Shown here one piece after another: positions 19,485-28,267 of a stretch of 64,000 nucleotides of DNA. The position numbers were made by a program, and so were the translations under genes. The first letter of the stretch is position 1, and every line of letters starts with the position of its first letter. The notes below the pieces were generated by a model. The model made no database searches. It was given only the letters and a program-made list of their open reading frames with translations, and was not told the DNA's origin. Location: assembly GCF_014522265.1 (NCBI RefSeq), contig NZ_CP017024.1, forward strand, positions 1,020,001 through 1,084,000, written 5' to 3'. This DNA is from Pseudomonas oryzihabitans (GTDB lineage Bacteria > Pseudomonadota > Gammaproteobacteria > Pseudomonadales > Pseudomonadaceae).

Positions 19485-20356
19485 GCCACCTCCTCTTCTT
19501 CGGCGCCGAGGTAGGCGGCGATGACCTTGGGATCGTTGCGGATGTCGGCTGGCAGGCCACGGGCGATGACCTGGCCATGATCCAGCACCACGATGTGGTC
19601 GGAGATGTTCATCACCATGCCCATGTCGTGCTCGATCAGCACCACGGTGATGCGGTGCTGGTCGCGCAACAGGCGGATCATCCCGGCCAGGGCTTCGGTC
19701 TCGGCCGGGTTGAGGCCGGCGGCGGGTTCGTCCAGGCAGACGATCTCCGGACGGGTACACATGGCGCGGGCGATTTCCAGACGGCGCTGCTGACCGTAGG
19801 AGAGTTCGCCGGCCAGGCGGTTGGCGTGATCCACCAGGTCCACTACCTCCAGCCAGTAGAAGGCCGTGTCCAGCGCCTTTTCCTCGGCGCGGCGATAGCC
19901 AGGGGTGTTGAGGATGCCGGTGATGAGGTTGCGGTTGCACTGCATGTGCTGCGCCACCAGCAGGTTCTCCACCACCGACATCTCCTTGAACAGGCGGATG
20001 TTCTGGAAGGTGCGGGCGAGACCGGCGCGGTTCACCAGGTGAGTGCCGCCGAACATCTTGTACCAGAGCCGGCTGCCGAACTGCACCGGATTGACGAAGT
20101 CGGCCGCCTGGAAGCGCTCGCCCATGATTTTGCCGACGCGGGTCGAGCGACCGTTGGCGGTGTCCAGGCGGATCTCGCCATCGGTGGCCTTGTAGAAGCC
20201 GGTCAGGCAGTTGAACACCGTGGTCTTGCCGGCGCCGTTGGGGCCGATCAGCGCGGTGATGGACTGGCGCTGGATCTCGAAGCTCACGTTCGAGAGGGCC
20301 TTGATGCCGCCGAATCTCATGCCCAGACCCTTTACGGTCAGAATGTTGTCGCTCAC
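19481..20356 (-). CDS. livG: High-affinity branched-chain amino acid ABC transporter, ATP-binding protein LivG (BraF)
   Basis: A 291-residue ATPase subunit. Walker A GPNGAGKTT, signature LSYGQQRRLE, Walker B EIVCLDEPAAGLNP and the H-loop in LIEHDMGMVM are present. The length beyond livF reflects the LivG-specific insertion after Walker A (WYKMFGGTHLVNRAGLARTFQN). It overlaps livM by four bases upstream and livF by four bases downstream, the usual tight packing of this operon. Confidence 0.96.
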   Translation of the reverse strand: MSDNILTVKGLGMRFGGIKALSNVSFEIQRQSITALIGPNGAGKTTVFNCLTGFYKATDGEIRLDTANGRSTRVGKIMGERFQAADFVNPVQFGSRLWYKMFGGTHLVNRAGLARTFQNIRLFKEMSVVENLLVAQHMQCNRNLITGILNTPGYRRAEEKALDTAFYWLEVVDLVDHANRLAGELSYGQQRRLEIARAMCTRPEIVCLDEPAAGLNPAETEALAGMIRLLRDQHRITVVLIEHDMGMVMNISDHIVVLDHGQVIARGLPADIRNDPKVIAAYLGAEEEEVA

Positions 20357-21633
20357 GGCGCCACTCCCTTACGAATCGCGAAGCCACTGCGGGCGATACG
20401 GATCAGGCCACGCGGCCGCCACATCATCATCACCACCATGAGCACACCGAACACCAGCATGCGGATGTCGCCGAATTCACGCAGCAGTTCGAACAGCAGG
20501 GTCATGACGAAGGCTGAGACCACCACCCCGACGGTGGAACCCAAGCCGCCCAGCACCACGATGGCCAGCACCAGCACCGACTCGAAGAAGTTGAACGAGG
20601 CCGGGTTGATGAAGCCCTGGTAGGTGGCGAAGAACACCCCGGCCAGGCCGGCGGTGGAGGCACCGATCATGAAGGCCGAGAGCTTGACCAGCACATGGTT
20701 CAGGCCCATGGCGCGGCAGGCGATCTCGTCTTCGCGCAGGGCTTCCCAGGCGCGACCGACCGGCATGCGGGTCAGGCGGTGCTTGATGTAGAGCACCAGC
20801 AGCACCACCAGGAACAGCACGGTGTAGATGAAGATCATCGTCGCGTTGGGGTTGTAGCTGATGCCCAGCAGCTCATGGATGGGTACCCCGCCCTCCTTCG
20901 CCCGACGCCCGAATTCGATGCCGAAGAAGGTCGGCGAAGGCGCGGCGATGCCGTTGGGGCCCTTGGTCACTTCCAGCCAGTTGTTGAGCACCAGGCGGAT
21001 GATCTCGCCGAAGCCGAGGGTGACGATGGCCAGGTAATCCCCGTGCATGCGCAACACCGGGAACCCCAGTATCGCCCCCGCTACCGCGGCCAGCACCGCG
21101 GCGAGCGGCAGCATGGTCCAGAAGCCCAGGCCGAGGTACTGGTAACCCAGCGCCAGGCCGTAGGCGCCGATGGCATAGAAGCCGACGTAGCCGAGGTCGA
21201 GCAGACCGGCCAGGCCCACCACGATGTTCAGGCCCAGGCCCAGCAGCACGTAGATCAGGCAGAGGATGATCACCGTCAGCCAGTACTTGGTGGCCAGGAA
21301 GGGAAAGGCGATGGCCACCAGGATGATGATGGGCAGGATGAATCTGAGGTTGGACTTGTGTCCCGGCGGCAGCACGTGGACGCCACCGTCGTTGCGCTTG
21401 AAGGACTCGATCCAGTCGCGGCCCTTGGCGGTCTGGCCAAACAGGCTGAGCAGGAAACGACCGGCCATGACTACCGCGACCATGATGCCGACGCGGCCGG
21501 GCTGGACGTTGTAGCCATAGCCGTCGAGCACGATGCCGACGATGGGGCCGAACAGGATCAGCGAGACCAGGCCGACCATAAAGGTGTCGCGCAGCACGAC
21601 CTTGAGATCGAAGGAGGAAGACGTCTGACTCAT
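20353..21633 (-). CDS. livM: High-affinity branched-chain amino acid ABC transporter, permease LivM (BraE)
   Basis: A 426-residue inner-membrane permease with about ten hydrophobic helices. An N-terminal extension containing an additional helix (TFMVGLVSLILFGPIVGIVL) is followed by the conserved LivM core (GLGLNIVVGLAGLLDLGYVGFYAIGAYG in part) and the EAA-like loop near LREDEIACRAMGLN. It forms a heterodimer with LivH. It lies four bases after livH and overlaps livG. Confidence 0.95.
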   Translation of the reverse strand: MSQTSSSFDLKVVLRDTFMVGLVSLILFGPIVGIVLDGYGYNVQPGRVGIMVAVVMAGRFLLSLFGQTAKGRDWIESFKRNDGGVHVLPPGHKSNLRFILPIIILVAIAFPFLATKYWLTVIILCLIYVLLGLGLNIVVGLAGLLDLGYVGFYAIGAYGLALGYQYLGLGFWTMLPLAAVLAAVAGAILGFPVLRMHGDYLAIVTLGFGEIIRLVLNNWLEVTKGPNGIAAPSPTFFGIEFGRRAKEGGVPIHELLGISYNPNATMIFIYTVLFLVVLLVLYIKHRLTRMPVGRAWEALREDEIACRAMGLNHVLVKLSAFMIGASTAGLAGVFFATYQGFINPASFNFFESVLVLAIVVLGGLGSTVGVVVSAFVMTLLFELLREFGDIRMLVFGVLMVVMMMWRPRGLIRIARSGFAIRKGVAP

Positions 21634-21637
21634 GGAT

Positions 21638-22552
<915 letters not shown>

Positions 22553-22585
22553 GTTTGCAGTCTCGCGCTGGATGGATGACGAGGG

Positions 22586-22635
22586 CCGCCAGCCACCGCC
22601 TCGTCCTGGGGCGAAGACGAGGTGGCGGCTGGCGG
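22586..22635 (-). other. Long hairpin between livJ and livH
   Basis: Two 20-base arms (22586-22605 and 22616-22635) are complementary except for two positions that can form wobble or mismatch pairs, with a ten-base loop. No U run follows on the minus strand, so it resembles an mRNA-stabilising or partial-termination structure rather than a strong terminator. Such elements after binding-protein genes often help make the binding protein more abundant than the permeases (general knowledge). Confidence 0.7.
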
Positions 22636-22648
22636 ATTCACGCGAGGA

Positions 22649-23770
22649 TCAGGGCAGCTGGTGGTACTTGCCCTTGTCGTCCCATTCGTACATCACGTAG
22701 TCGGAGACCTTGAGGTCGCCCTTGCTGTCCCAGCTCTTCTCACCCAGTACGGTGTTGACGCTGTGGGACTTCAGCCACTCGGCGGCCTTGGCGCCGTCGG
22801 TGCCCTTGATGCCGTTGAAGGCGGCGGCCACGGCCTGCAGCGAGGCGTAGGAGTAGAGGGTATAGCCCTCGGGCTCGTAGCCGGACTTGCGCAGGGTTTC
22901 CACCACGGTCTTGCCGGCGGGGTTCTGCAGCGGGTCGGCGCCGAAGGTCATCAGCACGCCCTTGGTGTACTGGGCGCCACCGGCGGTGGTGACCAGGTCG
23001 GCGGAGACGATGCCGTCGCCGGAGACGAACTTGGCGGTCACGCCCTGCTCGCGCATCTGGCGTACCAGCGGACCGGCTTCGGGGTGCAGGCCGCCGAAGT
23101 AGACCACGTCGGCGCCGGAGGCACGGATCTTGGTGACCAGGGAGTTGAAGTCCTTCTCGCCGCGGGTCAGACCCTCGTAGAGCACCTCTTTCACGCCGCG
23201 CTTGTTGAGCTGCGCCTTGGTGGCGTCGGCCAGGCCCTGACCGTAGGTGTCCTTGTCGTGGATGATGGCGACCTTCTTGGCCTTGAGCACGTCGACGATA
23301 TAGTCGCCGGCCACGATGCCCTGCTGGTCGTCACGTCCGCACATGCGGAACACGCCGGTCAGGCCACGCTCGGTGATCTTGGGGTTGGTGGACGCCGGGG
23401 TGATGGAGATGATGCCGGCTTCGTCGTAGATCTCCGAGGCGGGCATGGTGTTGGAGGAGCAGAAGTGGCCGATCACGGCCTTGACCTTCTCCGAGTCCAC
23501 CAGGCGGTTGGCCACGGCCACGGCCTGCTTGGGCTCGCAGGCGTCGTCACCCTGCACCAGCTTGATCTTCTCGCCATTGATGCCACCGGCGGCGTTGATG
23601 TCCGCCGCGGCCTGGGTAGCCCCCTTCCAGAACTGCTCGCCATAGGCGGCACTGGCCCCGGTGTAGGGACCGGCGACACCGATCACGATGTCGGCATGCG
23701 CCAGGGAGGAGAGAGTGAACGCAGAACCGATAGCGAGAGCCAGAATGCCTTTTCTGTAAATCTTCGACAT
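22649..23770 (-). CDS. livJ: Branched-chain amino acid ABC transporter substrate-binding protein LivJ (BraC)
   Basis: The periplasmic receptor for leucine, isoleucine and valine, 373 residues. The signal peptide is MSKIYRKGILALAIGSAFTL followed by SSLAHA, with mature ADIVIGVAGPYTG. Features of the family are GAASQAADINAAGGINGEKI-like sequence, VIGHFCSSNTMPAS and VYFGGLHPEAGPL; Cys residues around GDDACEP and GHFCSS are as in the family. ATG at 23770 has GGAG ten bases upstream; a longer open frame upstream is not supported. It is the first gene of livJHMGF-acnX. Confidence 0.96.
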   Translation of the reverse strand: MSKIYRKGILALAIGSAFTLSSLAHADIVIGVAGPYTGASAAYGEQFWKGATQAAADINAAGGINGEKIKLVQGDDACEPKQAVAVANRLVDSEKVKAVIGHFCSSNTMPASEIYDEAGIISITPASTNPKITERGLTGVFRMCGRDDQQGIVAGDYIVDVLKAKKVAIIHDKDTYGQGLADATKAQLNKRGVKEVLYEGLTRGEKDFNSLVTKIRASGADVVYFGGLHPEAGPLVRQMREQGVTAKFVSGDGIVSADLVTTAGGAQYTKGVLMTFGADPLQNPAGKTVVETLRKSGYEPEGYTLYSYASLQAVAAAFNGIKGTDGAKAAEWLKSHSVNTVLGEKSWDSKGDLKVSDYVMYEWDDKGKYHQLP

Positions 23771-24164
23771 GGGAGGTGTGCTCCAGAGGGTGGTTGGCCT
23801 GTTCGCCGGAGCAAAGCCTGTGCCATCACCCAGCTGTGTACCGGGCGCAAAGGCCATTTGCCGCCACCGCGATGAGCCAAAACCTTCGTTTGCAGGCGGC
23901 GAGGGCTGCTGCCAGTGGACTCGACTGCGCCTTAGACTTTTGTCTTAACTGGCTCATTAGTCTGGATAATTCTGCAAAGCGGTAGCAGCGGAACAGGCAA
24001 AAGGCAGCGGTTTGTTACCAGATAGCAACCCGGTTGCACCTGTTTCGCACCAAAACGTAACACCGTCCCCACACTGTGCCACCAAAGTAACCATGATCCT
24101 GCGGCCTCAGGCCCCTGGGAAATCCGCCGTTCTCTCAGCCTGCTGGCGGTTATGAACAGCCATG
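23771..24164. other. Non-coding upstream region of livJ
   Basis: This is nearly 400 bp without a credible gene. It holds the livJ leader and promoter. The centre (23930-23975) is markedly AT-rich for this genome and contains a near-dyad CTTAGAC-TTTTG-TCTTAAC (23931-23949). Further out there is GCAAC-CCG-GTTGC (24024-24036). Either could be an operator, but I cannot assign a regulator. Frames crossing this region read antisense and show no recognisable protein. Confidence 0.5.
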
Positions 24165-24211
24165 AAAAAGCGGCCGACTTGCACAGGTCTAGATGCGCAA
24201 ATCGGCCGCTT
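24165..24211 (-). terminator. Rho-independent terminator of the amaB-amaA operon
   Basis: Arms AAGCGGCCGA (24168-24177) and TCGGCCGCTT (24202-24211) are perfectly complementary around a 24-base loop. On the minus strand the stem is followed by a T run (AAAAA on the plus strand at 24165-24169), as expected for termination downstream of amaA. Confidence 0.75.
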
Positions 24212-24263
24212 CGGGCGTTATCGCCCGGCCCGAGGGCCGGTGACAGCGGGTATGGCGGGGTCG

Positions 24264-25541
24264 CTAGAGCACCACGCGCAGGCACTGCCCCGCGTGATAG
24301 AGGGTGAAGCCGGCTTCGTACATCAGACTGCGCCACTGGCCGACCGGATTGGCATCCAGCGACGCCAGGGGCAGCGGCAGGTCGTGGCGATCGCCGCTGC
24401 ACAGATAGCGGGCAAAGGCCTGCCCCACCACCGTGCCCGTGGTCACCCCGCGACCGTTGTAGCCGGACACCGCCAGCAACCCCGGCGCCGGCTCGAACAG
24501 TCGCATCAGATGATCGGGCGTGAAGCCGATACGGCCCGTCCAGCTGCACTCCCACTCGACCTTTCCGAGCGCCGGGAAATAGTGCCGCTGGATACGATCG
24601 GCCCAGGCGCGGATGAAGCCGGCCGGCCGCCCCGCCATGTTGCCGAGACTGCCCAGCAGCAGACGGCCATCGGCATCGCGGCGGATGCTGCTGAGCACCG
24701 TCCGGGTATCCCAGGAACCACGGCCCCGGGGCAGGATGAAATCCGCTTCCGGACCGAGCGGCCGCGAGGCCACCTGGTAGTAGTAGCCCGGGAAGAATTG
24801 CGTCCGCAGAGTGGTCCACTCGCCTTCGGTGTAGGCATTGGAAGCGATCACCACCTGGTCGGCGGTGACTCGTCCCTGTGGGGTTTCCACCTGCCAGCGT
24901 TCGCCGACCCGCTGCAGGCGCTGTACCGCGCTCCGCTCGAACAGCTCGCCGCCTTCCTGACGCAGCGCCCTGGCCAGGCCCAGGGCATAACCCATGGGCA
25001 CCAGGGTGCCGGCGCGATGATCGAGCAGTGCGCCACTGATGTCGCGCGTGCCGCAGGCGCTGTAACAGGCTTCCCCCTCAAGCAGCTCGACCCGGGCACC
25101 GCGCCGCTGCCATTGCTCGGCACGCTGCCCCAGATCGGCCAGGCCCTTGGCGCTGTGCGCCATGTGCAGAGTGCCGGCGCGGCGCGGCTGGCAATCGATG
25201 CCATAGCGCTCGATGAGACCGAATACCTGACTCGGCGCATCGCCCATCACGCCCAGCAGGCGCTCTCCGACCTCCGGCCCCAGGGTCGCCACGGCTTCGT
25301 CCGGCGGGATCCACATGCCGGCATTGACCAGCCCGACATTGCGTCCGGAGCCGCCATGGCCGACGCCATGGGCTTCCAGCAGCACCACCCGCCGCCCGGC
25401 CTGCGCCAGGTGCAGGCCGGTGGACAGGCCGGTATAGCCACCGCCGATAACGCAGACCTCGGTGTCACGCTCGCCCTGCAACGACGCCCCCGGCACCGCC
25501 GGATACAGCCGCTCCCACAGGCACTCTTCACGCAACTGCAT
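24264..25541 (-). CDS. amaA: FAD-dependent L-pipecolate oxidase (AmaA-like)
   Basis: A 425-residue DAO-family flavoprotein. The FAD-binding Rossmann motif VIGGGYTGLSTGLHLAQAG begins near residue 31, with LEAHGVGHGGSGRN next, and a C-terminal GLLAVSGYNGRGVTTGT FAD loop. In pseudomonads the pair amaB-amaA oxidises L-pipecolate to the piperideine-6-carboxylate / aminoadipate semialdehyde and then to L-2-aminoadipate in lysine catabolism; the amaB-type gene immediately upstream supports this. The alternative is a PuuB-like gamma-glutamylputrescine oxidase of the same family. ATG at 25541 has AGGAG six bases upstream. Confidence 0.82.
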   Translation of the reverse strand: MQLREECLWERLYPAVPGASLQGERDTEVCVIGGGYTGLSTGLHLAQAGRRVVLLEAHGVGHGGSGRNVGLVNAGMWIPPDEAVATLGPEVGERLLGVMGDAPSQVFGLIERYGIDCQPRRAGTLHMAHSAKGLADLGQRAEQWQRRGARVELLEGEACYSACGTRDISGALLDHRAGTLVPMGYALGLARALRQEGGELFERSAVQRLQRVGERWQVETPQGRVTADQVVIASNAYTEGEWTTLRTQFFPGYYYQVASRPLGPEADFILPRGRGSWDTRTVLSSIRRDADGRLLLGSLGNMAGRPAGFIRAWADRIQRHYFPALGKVEWECSWTGRIGFTPDHLMRLFEPAPGLLAVSGYNGRGVTTGTVVGQAFARYLCSGDRHDLPLPLASLDANPVGQWRSLMYEAGFTLYHAGQCLRVVL

Positions 25542-25565
25542 TCTCTGCGCTCCTGGCGGACCCAC

Positions 25566-27055
25566 TCAGTCGAAGACGATGCCCTGGGCCAGCGGCAGTT
25601 CGCGGGAATAGTTGACGGTGTTGGTCTGGCGGCGCATGTAGGCCTTCCAGGCGTCGGAGCCGGATTCGCGACCGCCACCGGTTTCCTTCTCGCCACCGAA
25701 GGCGCCACCGATCTCGGCACCGCTCGGTCCGATGTTGACGTTGGCGATGCCGCAGTCGCTGCCGGTCGCCGACATGAAGGCCTCGGCCTCGCGCACGTCG
25801 GTGGTGAAGATGCAGGACGACAGGCCCTGGGGTACGGCGTTGTTCAGCGCCACCGCCTCGTCGAAATCGTCATAGGTCAGCACATAGAGGATGGGGGCGA
25901 AGGTCTCATGGCGCACCGCCTCGCTCTGCTCGGGCATCTCGACGATGGCCGGCGCCACGTAGTAGGCCTCGGGATACTGCTCAGCCAGCTGACGCTCGCC
26001 GCCGTAGACCACGCCGCCCTCGCCACGCGCCTGTTCCAGTGCACCCTGCATGGCCTGGAAACTGGCCGCATCGATCAGCGGACCGATCAGGTTGCCTTCC
26101 AGCGGATGGCCGATGCGGACTTTGGCATAGGCGGTCTTCAGCCGGGCGACGATCTCGTCCTTCACCGAACGGTGGGCGATCAGCCGGCGCAGGGTGGTGC
26201 AGCGCTGGCCGGCGGTACCGACGGCGCTGAACAGGATGGCGCGTACCGCCATGTCCAGATCGGCGCTCGGCGCGAGGATCATGGCATTGTTGCCACCCAG
26301 CTCGAGGATGCTGCGGCCGAAGCGCGCTGCAACCCGCGGTCCTACCTCGCGACCCATGCGGGTGCTACCCGTGGCGCTCACCAGCGCCACCCGCGGATCG
26401 TCCACCAGAGCCTCACCGGCGGCGCGATCACCGACGATGACCTGACTCAGATCGGCCGGGGCATCGCCAAAGCGCGCCAGGGCCTTCTCGAACAGCGCCT
26501 GGCAGGCCAGGGCGGTCAGCGGGGTCTTTTCCGAAGGCTTCCAGATCACCGGATTGCCGCAGACCAGGGCCAGGGCGGCGTTCCACGACCAGACCGCCAC
26601 CGGGAAGTTGAAGGCACTGATGATGCCCACCACGCCCAGCGGCTGCCAGGATTCGCGCATGTGGTGACCGGGCCGCTCGGAGGCGATGGTCAGACCATAG
26701 AGCTGGCGCGACAGGCCAACGGCGAAGTCGCAGATGTCGATCATCTCCTGGACTTCACCCAGGCCCTCCTGGGTGATCTTGCCGGCTTCCCAGGACACCA
26801 GCTCGCCGAGATCGGCCTTGTGCGCGCGCAGTTCTTCACCCAGCAGCCGCACCAGTTCGCCCCGGCGCGGCGCCGGCACCGCGCGCCAGGCCTGGAAGGC
26901 GCGCTCGGCACGGGAGATCTTCTGCTCCACTTCGGCGGCGCTTTCCAGGGCGACGCTGCCCAGTTGGCTGCCATCGATGGGGAATGCACCCGGTGCTCGC
27001 CTTGGGTGTAGTGCTGGGCAGAAACGCCGAGGCGTTCCAACAGGGCCTTGCTCAT
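25566..27055 (-). CDS. amaB: L-2-aminoadipate-semialdehyde dehydrogenase AmaB, frameshifted in this sequence
   Basis: An ALDH7-family NAD(P)-dependent aldehyde dehydrogenase. The N terminus MSKALLERLGVSAQHYTQGE starts at 27055 in one frame, and the rest (EVEQKISRAERAFQAW onward) is in the next frame. The break is in the run CCCC at 26979-26982: one added base gives HSP-IDGSQLGSVALESAAEVEQ and a 496-residue protein, the family length. The downstream part is intact, with LELGGNNA (general base Glu) and GTAGQRCTTLRR (nucleophile Cys). amaA follows 24 bp later. I infer a sequencing error rather than a pseudogene because pnp, ftsH and grpE show the same defect. Confidence 0.85.
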
Positions 27056-27168
27056 GCTGAGGTCTCCGCGGAAAGGGAATCGTCCCTGAGTATGGTCAGC
27101 CCAGCGGCGCCGGACAACCGACCTTTGCTCGGCATATCATTCCCTTTTTTCATGCCGCGAGTCCGCTC

Positions 27169-28053
27169 ATGCAACGCCGCCACCTGCCGTCCATCACCGC
27201 CATGCAGTGCTTCGAGGCGGTCGCGCGTCATCTGAGCTTCACCCGCGCGGCCGACGAACTGGCGCTGACCCAGAGCGCCGTCAGCAAACAGGTCGCCCAG
27301 CTCGAGGACCTGCTGCAGCACAGTTTGTTTCGCCGGGTCCGTCGCCGCCTGCAGCTTACCCCGGCGGGCGCCCTCTACCTCGCCGAGGTGGACAAGATCC
27401 TCAATCAGCTGGAGATGTCGGCGCGCTATCTGAGGTCCTATGGCGGCGAGACCGAGGTGCTGCGCGTGGCCACCCCGCCGACCTTTGGCGAGCGCTGGCT
27501 GGTGCCGCGGCTCAAGGGCTGGCGCCTGCGCTTTCCCAACATCCACCTGGATGTCTCCAGCGCCCTGGAACCGGTGGACTTCCGCGACCCCCGGCATGAC
27601 GTGGCGCTGTTCTACGGCCACGGCAGCTGGCCGGGCGCCGAGTGCGAACTGCTGCTGCACGAGCACATGGTCGCGGTCTGCGCGCCGGACCTGCTACCCG
27701 CCGAGGGCATCGCCGGACCCGAGCAACTGGTGGACTTCGTCCTGCTGCAGAACACCACCCGCCCGGAATCCTGGCACGACTGGTACGCCAGCCTCGGGCG
27801 CGACGAGGTGCACAGCCACCACGGCCCGCGCTTCGACACCTTCACCCTCTGCGCCCGCGCCGCCCAGGAAGGCTGCGGGGTAGCCCTGCTCCCGGAATTC
27901 CTGGTCGCCGAAGAACTGGCTTCCGGTCGCCTGGTGCTCGCCTGGCCCCATCGCCTGGCCAGCCCACATGCCTACTGGCTGGCCTATCCGGAACAGATGG
28001 CCGAGGTGCCCAAGGTGCGCAGCTTTATCGAGTGGATCCGCGAGAAGGCTTGA
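27169..28053 (+). CDS. LysR-type transcriptional regulator divergent from amaB
   Basis: A 294-residue GcvA/AmpR-like LysR protein. The N-terminal helix-turn-helix reads MQCFEAVARHLSFTRAADEL and LTQSAVSKQVAQLEDLL (residues about 10-65); the effector domain contains LRVATPPTFGERWLVPRLKG. It diverges from amaB with a 113-bp gap, the usual arrangement for a regulator of its neighbour, so control of the amaBA pipecolate/lysine genes is likely but unproven. ATG at 27169 is the first codon giving a full N-terminal helix. Confidence 0.85.
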   Translation: MQRRHLPSITAMQCFEAVARHLSFTRAADELALTQSAVSKQVAQLEDLLQHSLFRRVRRRLQLTPAGALYLAEVDKILNQLEMSARYLRSYGGETEVLRVATPPTFGERWLVPRLKGWRLRFPNIHLDVSSALEPVDFRDPRHDVALFYGHGSWPGAECELLLHEHMVAVCAPDLLPAEGIAGPEQLVDFVLLQNTTRPESWHDWYASLGRDEVHSHHGPRFDTFTLCARAAQEGCGVALLPEFLVAEELASGRLVLAWPHRLASPHAYWLAYPEQMAEVPKVRSFIEWIREKA

Positions 28054-28108
28054 TGCACTGGCCAATCGTGACCATGGCGGTTCGCAGGTGCGACCGCTTG
28101 CCGTTTGC

Positions 28109-28191
28109 CGATCGCGGCCATGGGCCGCTCCTACAAAACATCACTCTCTGTAGGAGCGGCCGCATCGGCGGACCGCCACGGCCGCGATGAG
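28109..28191. repeat. Inverted pair of REP-type palindromic sequences
   Basis: A REP-like unit in reverse orientation (28109-28137, ending GGGCCGCTCCTACAAA) faces a second in forward orientation (28149-28191, starting TGTAGGAGCGGCCGC and ending GGCCGCGATGAGG). The core TGTAGGAGCGGCC is the well-known extragenic palindrome of Pseudomonas. The pair lies in the 210-bp gap between two convergent genes, where REPs usually reside. Confidence 0.85.
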
Positions 28192-28227
28192 GATGTCCAC
28201 CGCGAACTTCATCCCGCACCAGAAACG

Positions 28228-28254
28228 AAAAACCCGGCCGAGGCCGGGTTTTTT
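28228..28254. terminator. Rho-independent terminator of pnp
   Basis: AAAAACCCGGCC-GA-GGCCGGGTTTTTT: a perfect GC-rich stem with a T run on each side. It lies 13 bases beyond the pnp stop on the minus strand and can also end transcripts coming from the LysR gene on the plus strand. Confidence 0.93.
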
Positions 28255-28267
28255 ATTCAGGGTCGTC

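Noticed and set aside
23890-24110. Possible sigma-54 promoters upstream of livJ (TGGCA and TTGGTGC stretches on the minus strand).
   Set aside because: The distance between the GG and GC elements is not the required one in either case.
24162-27011. A 949-codon open frame on the plus strand, antisense to amaA and amaB.
   Set aside because: Both minus-strand genes are well-supported enzymes; the antisense frame has low-complexity composition and no known motif.
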